64,000 bases of DNA from Promethearchaeota archaeon (GCA_019057795.1 JAHLWS010000082.1:1-64000); one strand, 5' to 3'. Positions 43,890 to 53,549 are shown, counted from the first letter of the stretch. Translations and numbers: made by a program. The notes: generated from the sequence alone by a model not told the origin.

Positions 43890-44768
43890 TTAAATAATTG
43901 CTCCAGTCAAAGTATGTTTACAAGCACAATCTCTTTCAGTGTCTATTTTTGGAATAGTTAATTCCAACATTTTTTTAAGATTGCCAGCATTTTTCTCCAT
44001 TGTTCCTAAAATTTCTTCTATACTTACCGCGAGCTTTTCTACGGGGCCTCCACATTTCGCACATTTTTCTTGAACTTCAACAACCCCACAAATTGAGCAT
44101 TCTCCTGCCCACACATCTAAATCAGTCACCATCGCAATACAACAATAACAAATCTCTTTTTCGGCAGCTAATACTACTTCTGGATATGTTGTCATTCCAA
44201 TGATATCTCCGCCCCATTGTCTAAACATTTTAGATTCTGCTCTAGTTGAGAATCGAGGTCCTTCGATACAAACATATGTACCGCCGTTTTGAATTTCTAA
44301 CCCCTCAATGGATTTTCCAGTTTCGTAAAATAAATTATTTAAATAAGAGCAATAAGGGTCCGCTTGGCTAATGTGACAAACTTGCCCACCTTCATAAAAA
44401 GTATCCAACCTCTTTTTAGTTCTATCAATGTATTGATCAACCATTACAAATTTGCGTTTGTCATGCTCCTTTTTCAGAGATCCAACTGCTGAAGGTGAAA
44501 TTATAAATTTTACTCCCAATTCTTTTAAAGCCCAGAGATTAGCTCTAGAATTTACTTTATGAGGTGGTGTTGTATGTCCAGCTCCATGACGAGATATAAA
44601 TGCGACTTTCTTTCCTTTAAATTCACCAACTTTAACAAAATCAGATGTATTTCCATATGGTGTGTATACCTTTATTTCCTCAATATTATCGAGTTCAACA
44701 CCTGAACCCGTTCCACCAATAATTGCTATTGAAGCGGATTTCGACTTTAAATCTTGTTTTGATAGCAT
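43890..44768 (-). CDS. mtnP: S-methyl-5'-thioadenosine phosphorylase with cysteine-pair insert
   Basis: A 292-residue MTAP that splits methylthioadenosine to adenine and methylthioribose phosphate. Signatures are IAIIGGTGSG, SRHGAGHTTPPHKVNSRANL, YVCIEGPRFSTRAES, QWGGDIIGMTTYPEV and the C-terminal TERDCACK. Between DLDVWAG and VSIEEIL stand about 25 extra residues with CSICGVVEVQEKCAKCG, a possible zinc knuckle. Start is the ATG at 44768; the TTG at 44780 only adds four residues. Single gene. The adenine made could feed Apt at 38.8 kb (inference). Confidence 0.92.
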   Translation of the reverse strand: MLSKQDLKSKSASIAIIGGTGSGVELDNIEEIKVYTPYGNTSDFVKVGEFKGKKVAFISRHGAGHTTPPHKVNSRANLWALKELGVKFIISPSAVGSLKKEHDKRKFVMVDQYIDRTKKRLDTFYEGGQVCHISQADPYCSYLNNLFYETGKSIEGLEIQNGGTYVCIEGPRFSTRAESKMFRQWGGDIIGMTTYPEVVLAAEKEICYCCIAMVTDLDVWAGECSICGVVEVQEKCAKCGGPVEKLAVSIEEILGTMEKNAGNLKKMLELTIPKIDTERDCACKHTLTGAII

Positions 44769-44849
44769 AATAAAAACCAATTTTTACTTATAGAAGTATT
44801 AGTTATTTTAGGTAATTGAATTAATTATTTTTATTGAATATTTCTAATA

Positions 44850-45362
44850 TTAAAAATCATTTTTTCTACTACTTACTTCTTTTTTATTATTATTATTGTT
44901 ATTAATAAAATATTCAATAAATTTATTAGAATAATCTTTAACAATATCATATGCTCCATTCTCTAATGCTAATTCTGCTCTATTTAGCTTTAAACAAAGT
45001 ATTGGCGGATAGATTATTTCAGGGTTTATATTGTCTTTAAGAAATTCAACCCAGAATGGTTCGATTTTAATATCGGCTAGTACAATATAAAAACCTGATA
45101 CTGCCTTAATAATGAGATTAGTTTTTTTTGAGATTTCCAAATATTTAAGCAACCAATTTTGAATTTCCAAACTTGGGATAACCTCGCTTATATAGTCTCC
45201 GACAATCAAGTAATCTAGCCTTTCTTCAACCAAGAAAGCAGGATCAATCTTTTTAGCATTTCCTAAAGATACATCAATGTAATCTTCCAAGCGATCCTGA
45301 AGCATCTCAGCAATAATCTTTGAGAATCCAATTCCTTCTTTATATATTATCCATAATTTCAT
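44850..45362 (-). CDS. flavodoxin-like protein
   Basis: A 170-residue protein with the flavodoxin plan: strand IYKEGIGFSKIIAEMLQDRLE in the position of the FMN phosphate loop (usual T/S-x-T/G-x-T replaced by KEGIGFS), LDYLIVGDYISEVIPS as the second loop, then helices. FMN binding is uncertain because the phosphate loop is not canonical. A run of Asn (NNNNNNKK, from AAT/AAC repeats) lies near the C-terminus. Start set by AGGTGA six bases before the ATG. Function unknown. Confidence 0.6.
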   Translation of the reverse strand: MKLWIIYKEGIGFSKIIAEMLQDRLEDYIDVSLGNAKKIDPAFLVEERLDYLIVGDYISEVIPSLEIQNWLLKYLEISKKTNLIIKAVSGFYIVLADIKIEPFWVEFLKDNINPEIIYPPILCLKLNRAELALENGAYDIVKDYSNKFIEYFINNNNNNKKEVSSRKNDF

Positions 45363-45402
45363 TTTAATTCACCTAATTTTATCAAAATTAAATCTATTCT
45401 GT

Positions 45403-45495
45403 TTAATAACTTATTTCTATTTCATAACCTAGTGGCAGTAGCAATATTAAATATACAACCAAAATAAACAGAAAGAGAAACCCAGATAACCACAT
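45403..45495 (-). CDS. possible 30-residue membrane peptide
   Basis: An ATG at 45493-45495 opens a short frame coding one hydrophobic helix (MWLSGFLFLFILVVYLILLL) with a short tail. It begins eight bases beyond the stop of the MDR oxidoreductase gene on the same strand. No clear ribosome binding site of its own, so it may be chance, but the base composition is like the oxidoreductase gene. Confidence 0.25.
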   Translation of the reverse strand: MWLSGFLFLFILVVYLILLLPLGYEIEISY

Positions 45496-45503
45496 TTCGA
45501 TAC

Positions 45504-46523
45504 TCAAGGGGAACCCTCTAATTTATTCTTCATATTTTTCTCCATAGTTATTACTACATTCCCCTTTTTGTGTCCTGTTTCAACATACTTGTGGGCCTCG
45601 GCAGTCTGGTCCAGCGGATAGCGTCTATCTATGACCGATTTTATCTTCCCTGCCTCAATAAGCTCTTTGAGGAAGAGTAAATCTTCAGTCTTTAGGTATG
45701 CTGCCCCGAATATCACTTTCTTGCTGCTTGTCATTGAAGTCCATCGCCCTCGAATAATTGATGACAGCTTAGGGTTAGCTATAAGATAGCGTCCGTTTTC
45801 CTTTAGCGAACTTATACTACCTGAAAATGTACTCTTGCTTACCACATCAAGAATAAAATCATAGGTCTCACCGTTTTTGGTGAAATCTTCTTGAGTGTAA
45901 TCAATGACCTGATCTGCACCAATGGAGTACAGCTTGTCCAATTTCCTCGCGCTATCCACACCAGTCACTTCAGCTCCAAAGTACTTGGCAAGCTGTACCG
46001 CAAATGTACCTATAGTCCCCCCCGCACCATTAATCAGAACCTTTTGTCCGCTCTGGATATTTCCTTGTCTAATAAAATGCAATGCTTCAAGTCCCCCAAC
46101 AGGAACGGTGGCAGCTTCCTCCAAGGTCATATTGGCCGGTTTTATTGCCAGTACCCCTTCTTCAGGTTCTTCAGGCAAACATATATACTCGGCACAAGCA
46201 CCCATACCAGCAAAACCGGTAGCTGCAAAAACTTGGTCACATTTCTTAAACAGTTTTACATCTTTGCCTACTGATTCAATTTCCCCGGCTAACTCCATCC
46301 CTAGTATAGTTATTCTCTTTGGTTTTCTGAGACCAATATATAGTCGCATGAGGTACCGGTACAAGATTGCGTTTTTCATTCTTCGCATTTCACAGTCCCC
46401 TGCTGTTACTGTTGTCGCATGTATTTTTACCAGTATTTCATTGTCCTTGGGAGTTGGTTTTTCTACTTCTTTGAGTTGAAGAACTTCCGGTGGTCCGTAC
46501 TTTGTCCATACAATCGCTTTCAT
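45504..46523 (-). CDS. zinc-independent MDR (quinone oxidoreductase-like) enzyme
   Basis: A 339-residue medium-chain dehydrogenase/reductase. The N-terminal GroES-like part has GPPEVLQLKEVEKPTPKDNE and ELAGEIESVGKDVK, and the NAD(P)H site is GQKVLINGAGGTIGTFAVQLAK near residue 160. Zinc-ligand residues are lacking, as in quinone oxidoreductases. Base composition is visibly GC-richer than the genes around. The gene upstream (46532-47482) is a broken tandem copy, with long near-identical stretches at the 5' ends. Substrate unknown. Confidence 0.85.
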   Translation of the reverse strand: MKAIVWTKYGPPEVLQLKEVEKPTPKDNEILVKIHATTVTAGDCEMRRMKNAILYRYLMRLYIGLRKPKRITILGMELAGEIESVGKDVKLFKKCDQVFAATGFAGMGACAEYICLPEEPEEGVLAIKPANMTLEEAATVPVGGLEALHFIRQGNIQSGQKVLINGAGGTIGTFAVQLAKYFGAEVTGVDSARKLDKLYSIGADQVIDYTQEDFTKNGETYDFILDVVSKSTFSGSISSLKENGRYLIANPKLSSIIRGRWTSMTSSKKVIFGAAYLKTEDLLFLKELIEAGKIKSVIDRRYPLDQTAEAHKYVETGHKKGNVVITMEKNMKNKLEGSP

Positions 46524-46531
46524 AAGGATCC

Positions 46532-47482
46532 CTACAGGGTTATTACAACATTCCCCTTTTTGTGTACTTTATCGACATATTTGTGAGCCTCAACAATTTC
46601 TTCCAACGGATAGGTTCTATCTATGGCCGATTTAAGCTTTCCCGCTTCAATAACTTCTTTGAGAAAGAGGAGATCTTCAGTTTTTAAGTTTTTTCCATTA
46701 CCCGAAGATTTCATTACGTTAAGATAGATTCCTCCCTTCTTTAGAGCCTTTTTACCTCGTGAAGACGAAATCTTGGCTACTGCATCAAAAATAACGTCAT
46801 AAGTTTCACCACTTTGGGTAAAATCCTCTTTTGTGTAATCAATTACCTTATCAGCTCCTAGAGATCTCACCATTTCAAAATTCGTGGTACTGCATACCCC
46901 AGTAACTTCTGGCCCAAAGTGTTTGGCAAGCTGGACTGAAAATGTACCTACACTTCCTGATGCTCCATAAATAAGGACTTTTTGTCCGCTCTGGATATTT
47001 GCCTTTCTAATACAAGTTAATGCTGTAATTCCCCCACCAGCAACAGGGGCGGCTTCCTCAAAAGTCATGTTGGTCGGTTTTATTGCCAGCATCCCTTCTT
47101 TTGGCACCCTTCCTTTGTCAACTTCTTCAGACAGACATATGTACTCGGCATAAGCACCTTAACCAAAACCAGAAAATGAAAAAACTTGGTCACCTTTTTT
47201 AAATCGTTTTACATCTTTACCTACTGCTTCAACCTCCCCGGCTAGCTCAAACCCTAGTATAGTTATTTTTTTTGGTCCTCTGAGACCATACACCAGTCGC
47301 GCAAAGAACGTTATCAGGGGAGAAAATCTTATAAAGCCGCTTCGAAATGTAATGTCCCCTTGTGTTACTGTTGTTGCATGAATCTTCACGAGTACTTCAT
47401 TGTCCTTGGGAGTTGGTTTTTCTACTTCTTTGAGCTGAAGAACTTCCGGAGGTCCGTATTTTGTGTAAACAATCGCTTTCAT
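46532..47482 (-). pseudogene. broken tandem copy of the MDR oxidoreductase
   Basis: The frame from ATG 47482 to stop 46532 is continuous apart from TAA at 47159-47161, which falls after SFSGFG; in the intact neighbour the aligned part is ATGFAGMGACAEY. Downstream the frame continues GAYAEYICLSEE and ends intact. About 18 residues aligned to the intact copy near SSIIRGRWTSM are also missing. Both lesions argue for a decayed duplicate rather than two short genes. A TATA-like ATATATAAAAG stands before the ATG. Confidence 0.8.
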
Positions 47483-47641
47483 CAAACCATCCTGTCTTAA
47501 ATCAGCCGAATCCTCTTTTTCTTTTATATATTTTGTAATTTTTTATCACCTTTTATTTTGTAAAATTTTATCCATATTTACTTGATTTTCTTTAAAAAAT
47601 TAAAAAAATTAATTAAATCTTAGATTAAATAACCTCCAATC

Positions 47642-48226
47642 TTAGTGCTTCTCTGTTTTTACAAACCCAGAAGTGAACACATCTTCGTTAAATCCTTTAG
47701 CAATAAGCCATATCGCTAGAAATACCTCATTCAACATTATTGGAAGAAAAAGAAAGATCAACATTGCAAGACTAAAGCCCATTATTTCTAACAAGTTTCC
47801 TACCAACAACATTATGACTGCAATAACACCCCAGACTGATATAAATCGTGGAATAAGTTTTGATTGATACAATAAATAATAAAATATCAGAGCACCTAGG
47901 ATAAAAATGTATGCATGACTCACATAAATCCAATCACGTATCTCTAGTAACAGAGTGTTCTGAGATAAAAACATAATTCCAGCAATAATCATTAGTCCGC
48001 CCTCAATAATCTTGATGATAATATACCCAAGATCTAATTTTTCGTTGTATGTTTTTAAGATTGGAAACATTATAACTGCAATACCAATAACTGCAACGCC
48101 ACTAATTAACTCAATGAGCATTATTATCAATGCTTCTAAAGTGCCACTAAATAGCACAGCATACGCAATTAGAATTAATGCTCCCACAATTATTGAGGAT
48201 CTACGTTGTGTTGTATCGAAGGTCAT
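47642..48226 (-). CDS. DUF4386-family membrane protein
   Basis: A 194-residue protein with about six membrane helices. The middle motif ALIFYYLLYQSKLIPRFISVWG and the end LPIMLNEVFLAIWLIAKGF are the pattern of the DUF4386 family. Function of that family is unknown. Base composition, like the oxidoreductases next to it, differs from the flanking genes. ATG start at 48226. It ends 160 bases before the broken MDR gene on the same strand. Confidence 0.75.
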   Translation of the reverse strand: MTFDTTQRRSSIIVGALILIAYAVLFSGTLEALIIMLIELISGVAVIGIAVIMFPILKTYNEKLDLGYIIIKIIEGGLMIIAGIMFLSQNTLLLEIRDWIYVSHAYIFILGALIFYYLLYQSKLIPRFISVWGVIAVIMLLVGNLLEIMGFSLAMLIFLFLPIMLNEVFLAIWLIAKGFNEDVFTSGFVKTEKH

Positions 48227-48539
48227 TTCAGGTTTTTCATTTTTTTTTGTTTTATTAATTTTTAATCACCTTGTATTAATTTTTTTTAAATTATTAATTT
48301 TAATAGGTAGTGGGGCTCTAATAAGAGCATGTTCGAAGATAAGGAAAAAAACTAACAATGAGACCTTTTAGTAATTAAATGAGAAGATATGTATTTTTTA
48401 GTTTGAAATTAAAACAATATAAAATCTAAAAGGTCAACAAAATCCACCTTTTTCCTCTCAAATGAATAAATAATGGAACTAAATATACCATAATTTTTAC
48501 TAATTAGTTGAAATTCGGGAATAGAATAAAACTATGTTT
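48227..48539. other. 313-base gap with inverted repeats between regulator and DUF4386 gene
   Basis: Contains a perfect 10-base inverted repeat, GACCTTTTAG at 48362-48371 and CTAAAAGGTC at 48426-48435, and a short hairpin GCTCT-AATA-AGAGC at 48315-48328. No reading frame of note. It is the promoter region of the DUF4386 gene and may be bound by the neighbouring Lrp-type regulator. Confidence 0.4.
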
Positions 48540-49424
48540 TCATTTAGTTCTAAGCAACTGATCAATCCAACAATCATAATATTTCATAGAGAAGAAAATA
48601 TGCGGAATGATATCCTTGAATCCTTCAGTTTGCAGTTCTTCCTGAATTTTTTGTGAGTCTTGAGGTGTTTTTGTCCATATATACAGCATAAAGAAGTTAG
48701 GTATGTTACTAAAGCTCAAAATAAATGTAATATTTCGAGAATATTTTTCATTAATATACTGCATTGTTGAGTTTATGTTAGTGCCTTCATTTAAACGAAT
48801 AAGAAACACCGTAGTCAAATTATTTTCAGCTTTAAAAGACGTTTCAATAGTAAACGTAGCTAAATTATTCTCTCTCATTCGAACTAATCGCTTTCTAACA
48901 GTTTTGACAGATAACCCTACATCATCAGCTATATCTGTTATAGGTTTCCTTGCATTTCTATTTAGAGTCCTTAATATCTTATAATCAATGCTTGTAAGTG
49001 GTTCTGGGGTTGTTATATAAGGCACGTTCACAATCCCTACAGTTGGGTCGTTAAATTGAGCGGTATTTGAAACATAACTGGTATAATCTTGAAGTTCTGA
49101 GATATCTCTTAATGACCCTACAATCATCAGAAATTTACCACTTGCAATTGTAATAGCATAAATATTTTCATGTTGCCCTAACTCTTTACTAACAGCATCT
49201 AATGATTTTGCTTTAGAAGTACCAAAAATTACTACTACTAGATATTTCAATGCAATAAGACTCGGTCGGGCAATAAAAGCCTCAATAATCTCATCGTCTA
49301 CAAGGTTTTTTATACGTTTATGTATTGCACTTACCGACATGTTAGTAATTTCTGCTAATTCTCTATATGTCAAACGAGCATTTTCTAAAAGTTTCCTTTG
49401 AATGATTAAGTCGATTTCATCCAT
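48540..49424 (-). CDS. Lrp/AsnC-type regulator with two winged-helix domains
   Basis: A 294-residue regulator. Two AsnC-type helix-turn-helix segments are visible: residues 3-60 (LIIQRKLLENARLTYRELAE and MSVSAIHKRIKNL) and about 146-205 (DYKILRTLNRNARKPITDIA and LSVKTVRKRLVRM). Each is followed by an alpha/beta ligand or oligomer domain. So it is a tandem duplication of the Lrp plan. It lies at the upstream end of the minus-strand group containing the DUF4386 and MDR genes, probably as their regulator (inference). Confidence 0.85.
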   Translation of the reverse strand: MDEIDLIIQRKLLENARLTYRELAEITNMSVSAIHKRIKNLVDDEIIEAFIARPSLIALKYLVVVIFGTSKAKSLDAVSKELGQHENIYAITIASGKFLMIVGSLRDISELQDYTSYVSNTAQFNDPTVGIVNVPYITTPEPLTSIDYKILRTLNRNARKPITDIADDVGLSVKTVRKRLVRMRENNLATFTIETSFKAENNLTTVFLIRLNEGTNINSTMQYINEKYSRNITFILSFSNIPNFFMLYIWTKTPQDSQKIQEELQTEGFKDIIPHIFFSMKYYDCWIDQLLRTK

Positions 49425-49614
49425 TGCGTTTTCAAGAATTAATATTTTTTATATATTTTTTATTTTAAAAATTTTTTTCAATGTTTGAATTATACTAAAT
49501 AAAAAACTTGATATTTTTGGATTGTTTTAACTAAGTAAAAAGTTTTTTGATATTTTATAGTTTAATAAGCTTTTTAAATTACAGTTTGGGTTAATTATCT
49601 AAAACAAAAAAACA

Positions 49615-50922
49615 ATGCCGTATATAAGATTTCTTGGTGGATGTAGAGAAGTAGGGAGGTCAGCAGTCCTAATTGAGTCAAATAATGGGGCACAATGCAT
49701 TTTGGATTATGGTATTAGATTCAAGGGCGAAGAGAGATTACCTTTAGATGATGATTTTGGCAATCTTAAAGCAATTGCGTTGTCTCACTGCCATGTAGAC
49801 CATTCTGGAGCTTTACCTTTTTTATTTAAAAACAAAGACATTCCCCTCTTTACCAACCCTCTAACGCTTAGAATGTCAGAGATATTGATAAAAGATACAA
49901 TAAAGATCTCCAATTATCCCTACCCCTTCGGGTATAGAGAGTTACAAAAAACAATTAAAAACGCTTCTTTTCTTAACAACGAAGTACGCCAGAAGATTGA
50001 CGATAATTTCTATATTACATTTTACGACGCAGGACACATTCCTGGTAGCGTATCTATATTAGTAGAAGTTGATAATAAGAGAATTCTTTACACGGGAGAT
50101 ATCAATACTCAAGAAACGAACCTAGTTTCTCCCGCAGAACCTTCTAAATTGCCTGAAATTGATGTTTTAATTACAGAATCCACGTATTCTTTAAGAGAAC
50201 ATCCTATAAGAGCGGAACTTGAAAAAAGATTTACTGATGATACCCTAAATATTATCGAAAACGGCGGAAAGGTCCTCGTTCCTGCTTTTGGGGTTGCTCG
50301 CTCACAAGAGATCTTGTTAGTTTTGCAAAAATACAATTTTAAAAGTGAAATATTTCTTGATGGTTTAGCAAGAAAAGTTTCGATAGAGTACGCTCAATTT
50401 CCTAATTCTTTTAGAAATTTTGCTGAATATAAGTCTGCTTTTAAAAAAGCTCAATTAATAACATCTAGAGAAAAAAGAAAGAATGTTAAAAAGAGATCAG
50501 ATGGTTTAATCATATCTCCATCAGGTATGTTAAAAGGAGGTGCTGCTCTTGAATATATCAGCTCAATTTTAAATGATCCAAGCTCAGCTGTTTTTCTCGT
50601 GGGATACCAAGTCGAAGGAACTCCAGGAAGAAAATTAATTGACGAAAGAATTTTCGAGTTTAAAGAAAGAAACAGTAGGAATTATCGTACAAGAGATATT
50701 TTTATCAAGGCAAAATGTAATGTAGATTATTACGATTTTTCTAGCCACGCGGATAAAATTCATTTACACAGATATATTGAAGATTTAAAGTTTCAAAACG
50801 ATTCTAAATTTATTTTTTGTATACATGGAGATCCAAAAGCAACAACATCATTTGCTTACGATTTGTCAGACAAAGGTTTTAATTCAGTTGCTCCTGAAAT
50901 CGGTGAAACTTATAAGATATAA
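49615..50922 (+). CDS. beta-CASP metallo-beta-lactamase RNase (aCPSF2-like)
   Basis: A 435-residue RNase of the archaeal aCPSF2 type. The zinc motif HCHVDHSG is at about 58-65, further His/Asp at DAGHIPGS and the beta-CASP residues at TESTYSLREH, LVPAFGVARSQEIL and SSHADK near the C-terminus. There is no N-terminal KH domain, which separates it from aCPSF1. The family cuts or trims RNA 5' ends or 3' ends. No ribosome binding site before the ATG at 49615; probably leaderless. Confidence 0.9.
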   Translation: MPYIRFLGGCREVGRSAVLIESNNGAQCILDYGIRFKGEERLPLDDDFGNLKAIALSHCHVDHSGALPFLFKNKDIPLFTNPLTLRMSEILIKDTIKISNYPYPFGYRELQKTIKNASFLNNEVRQKIDDNFYITFYDAGHIPGSVSILVEVDNKRILYTGDINTQETNLVSPAEPSKLPEIDVLITESTYSLREHPIRAELEKRFTDDTLNIIENGGKVLVPAFGVARSQEILLVLQKYNFKSEIFLDGLARKVSIEYAQFPNSFRNFAEYKSAFKKAQLITSREKRKNVKKRSDGLIISPSGMLKGGAALEYISSILNDPSSAVFLVGYQVEGTPGRKLIDERIFEFKERNSRNYRTRDIFIKAKCNVDYYDFSSHADKIHLHRYIEDLKFQNDSKFIFCIHGDPKATTSFAYDLSDKGFNSVAPEIGETYKI

Positions 50923-50950
50923 AAAATTGCAGATTAAAGGAACAATTTCG

Positions 50951-52456
50951 TTATTCTTGTAATTGCTTTTTAATTATTTTATTACAGTTTTCTAAAAAGA
51001 CATCAATTTTATCAACTGGGACTTTTGTACCTGCAGCTGGCGGATGACCTCCCCCTAATGCGTCTAAATTTGAAAGTTTTAGTGCTTCTCTAATCACCTC
51101 TGAAAGGTTTACCCCCTTTTTCACAATACTTTCATGTGCCCTACCCGATATTTTATATACTTCTTCCTCGTTTCTTTTTGCACACCCAAAAATAGGTTTT
51201 GATTTATCTATTATATCACTTTTACTAAACATTAACATAGAAGCAATCGTACCAATAATAGTTTCTGATATGACTTCTTCTCCAAAAAAAAATTGGATGT
51301 GCTCTTTGAGTTGAATTTTATTTTCATCCTGTATCCATGATAATGCTTGGGCTAAAGATTTCTTGTACTCTATTAAATGCTCTCTTGCTTTCTTATAAGC
51401 GATTCTTCTATCACCCATTGCAATAGCGATTCCTAACGATCCATTATGACTTCTCCCGCATGAATTTAAAAGATAAGAAAATTCTTTTAAATCGTGTAAT
51501 TCAGAACTAACTAATTCATTTTTTAATATATACCTATTAATAATAAGCTTGTTTGTAATTTCAGAAGGCTCAACACCAAGTTTAAGAGATACATATCTAA
51601 TTATGGCCGAAGAAATTTTCTGTTTTTCTTCTTGGTTAAAATCATTTAATGTTCTTATATTTCCATCTGAATTTTCCATTAAAATTCCTAAAGTTTGTAA
51701 AAATTTTAACATTTTACTCGTATTTCCACTTAATCCCGGTAGATTAATATCGGAAGAGTAGGCTATTGCTTCATTTATAGGTTTAATAGGAGAAAAATTC
51801 AAGTCATTTATCTTTTCGACTAAATCTGCCTTAGTGGCATGTTCTAAAATAATAGAATTTAACCCGGTAAAAGAATTATAAGGCCCCCGATTTTGAATAT
51901 CACCCGTTGCCCCTATTAGTGCTATTGGAGACAAATCTAAATTATTCTCATTTAACGCTTTAGCAAAGAAGTAACAAATTCCTGCTCCAGAAATTTCTGT
52001 ACTACCATCAATTTCATAAAAATAAGGATTTATATGCCAAGGCTTTGAATTTTTGTAAACTTCTTTAATTTTATCGTCATTCTTATCTGAAATATTCTGG
52101 GGGAAATGGTGATCTAAAATAATATAAGGAGTATTTATTTTATCATTATTCAATTTATCATCGAGTTCTAAATATTGTCCACTTCCAAAATCGGAAAAAA
52201 TCACCAAATTATTATAGTCCTGAACCTTTTCTGCGATTTTTATAATCTCTTCTCTTTCTAATTGTCTTAACACAGAAATCTGAAAAGGAATACGCTCTCT
52301 ATATAGAGCCTTCCCAAGAATTGCCCCAGATGTTAACCCATCTGCATCTAAATGAGTATATATCTGAACAGAAGCCTCAGATTTTTTTAAATGATCTTGA
52401 AACCATTTTATTGTTTCTGTTAGATCAGAGGTTAATAATTTAAGTTTTTTTTTCAT
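50951..52456 (-). CDS. RecJ-like DHH/DHHA1 single-strand nuclease
   Basis: A 501-residue phosphoesterase. DHH motifs: THLDADGLTSGAILG near residue 38, SDFGSGQYLE, and ILDHHFPQ near 113; DHHA1 motif GGGHPPAAGTKVP near the C-terminus. In archaea this RecJ-like protein (GAN) is a 5'-3' exonuclease that joins the GINS/MCM replication complex, which fits the pattern here. The ATG stands just before MKKKLKLLTSDL. Convergent with the RNase gene, divergent from mch. Confidence 0.88.
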   Translation of the reverse strand: MKKKLKLLTSDLTETIKWFQDHLKKSEASVQIYTHLDADGLTSGAILGKALYRERIPFQISVLRQLEREEIIKIAEKVQDYNNLVIFSDFGSGQYLELDDKLNNDKINTPYIILDHHFPQNISDKNDDKIKEVYKNSKPWHINPYFYEIDGSTEISGAGICYFFAKALNENNLDLSPIALIGATGDIQNRGPYNSFTGLNSIILEHATKADLVEKINDLNFSPIKPINEAIAYSSDINLPGLSGNTSKMLKFLQTLGILMENSDGNIRTLNDFNQEEKQKISSAIIRYVSLKLGVEPSEITNKLIINRYILKNELVSSELHDLKEFSYLLNSCGRSHNGSLGIAIAMGDRRIAYKKAREHLIEYKKSLAQALSWIQDENKIQLKEHIQFFFGEEVISETIIGTIASMLMFSKSDIIDKSKPIFGCAKRNEEEVYKISGRAHESIVKKGVNLSEVIREALKLSNLDALGGGHPPAAGTKVPVDKIDVFLENCNKIIKKQLQE

Positions 52457-52550
52457 TTTTTTATAAAATTTTAATATAAACTTAATTTAATATATTAAAA
52501 TAAGAATTTAATATTAAATACTCAATTAAAAAAAATTTTAAGTGAAAAAT

Positions 52551-53549
52551 ATGACACACCATGTCAAAATTAATGAGCTAACTTTAAAGCTTGTTGAAAA
52601 AATAATTGAAAATAAAGAATTTTATAAAGCCGAAATACATAAATTTGATAATGGCGCTACAGTCTTAGATATGACAAATGCATCTTGGAACGGGGGAAAA
52701 CTAGTTGGTGAAATTTGTATGGGCGGATTAGGAACGGTTGATTTTACTTCCTATAACTTAGATGGTCATTATATACCGAGTGTCAATGTTTATACTTCCG
52801 AACCAATAATTTCTTGTATGGCATCTCAACTAGCGGGATGGAATGTAAAATTGAAAAAAGAAGTAGAAAAAGAAGGCGTAATAAAAAAAAAGACAATTTT
52901 TCAATCATTAGGTTCAGGACCTGCTAGAGCTAAAAGTAAAGTTGAAAAGTTATTTGAAGAAATTAATTACGCCGATGATTCGGACTGTGCTGTGATTGTT
53001 TTTGAAACCGCAAAGTTGCCTAACGAAGAAGTGATGGCAATAGTAGCAGAAAAATGTGGAGTAGATGCAAGTAAGACTTATGCCGTCTGCGCGCCTACTG
53101 CTTGTTTAACGGGGTCTATCCAAGTTGCTGCTAGAATCGTAGAAACGGGTATACATAAACTCCATGAAATACATTTTCCTTTAGATGTGCTCAAAGATGG
53201 TTTTGGAACGACTACAATAGCTCCTATTGCTAAAGATGATCTTGGAGCTATGGGGCGAACTAATGATTCAATTAGTGCAGCTGGTATGACTTACTATACA
53301 ATTGATGTCGAAAAAGACAAACAAGCTGAGATTTTTGATCTGCTTAAAAAAGCTCCAGCCAATACATCGTCTAGCTATGGAAGACCATTTATAGAAACAT
53401 TTAAAGCAGCGAATTATGATTTTTATGCGATTGATCCAGGATTATTCGCTCCGGCTATTTATACTGTAACGAATGTTCAAACAGGAAAGAGTATTACAGT
53501 TGGTGAAATTAACCATAATTTATTAAAAGAGTCCTATAAGTTAAATTAA
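52551..53549 (+). CDS. mch: methenyl-tetrahydromethanopterin cyclohydrolase
   Basis: A 332-residue Mch that hydrolyses methenyl-H4MPT to formyl-H4MPT in the archaeal C1 pathway. Family signatures: GGKLVGEICMGGLGTV, PSVNVYTSEPIISCMASQ, FQSLGSGPARAKS, CAPTACLTGSIQVAARIVETG and PIAKDDLGAMGRTNDSI. The frame opens at a GTG at 52542, but the ATG at 52551 with a GTGA-type site five bases before it is more likely. It stands alone, with its own AT-rich promoter, far from ftr and mtd. Confidence 0.95.
   Translation: MTHHVKINELTLKLVEKIIENKEFYKAEIHKFDNGATVLDMTNASWNGGKLVGEICMGGLGTVDFTSYNLDGHYIPSVNVYTSEPIISCMASQLAGWNVKLKKEVEKEGVIKKKTIFQSLGSGPARAKSKVEKLFEEINYADDSDCAVIVFETAKLPNEEVMAIVAEKCGVDASKTYAVCAPTACLTGSIQVAARIVETGIHKLHEIHFPLDVLKDGFGTTTIAPIAKDDLGAMGRTNDSISAAGMTYYTIDVEKDKQAEIFDLLKKAPANTSSSYGRPFIETFKAANYDFYAIDPGLFAPAIYTVTNVQTGKSITVGEINHNLLKESYKLN

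Noticed and set aside
44876..44910. A run of TTATTATTATT repeats
   Set aside because: A simple triplet repeat coding polyasparagine at the C-terminus of the flavodoxin-like protein; no sign of other function.
45922..46479. A 185-codon plus-strand reading frame
   Set aside because: It is the antisense of the MDR oxidoreductase gene, which has clear motifs; the frame has no recognisable protein features.
46532..47482. Two separate short oxidoreductase genes
   Set aside because: Both parts are in the same frame and align end to end with the intact copy, so this is one broken gene.
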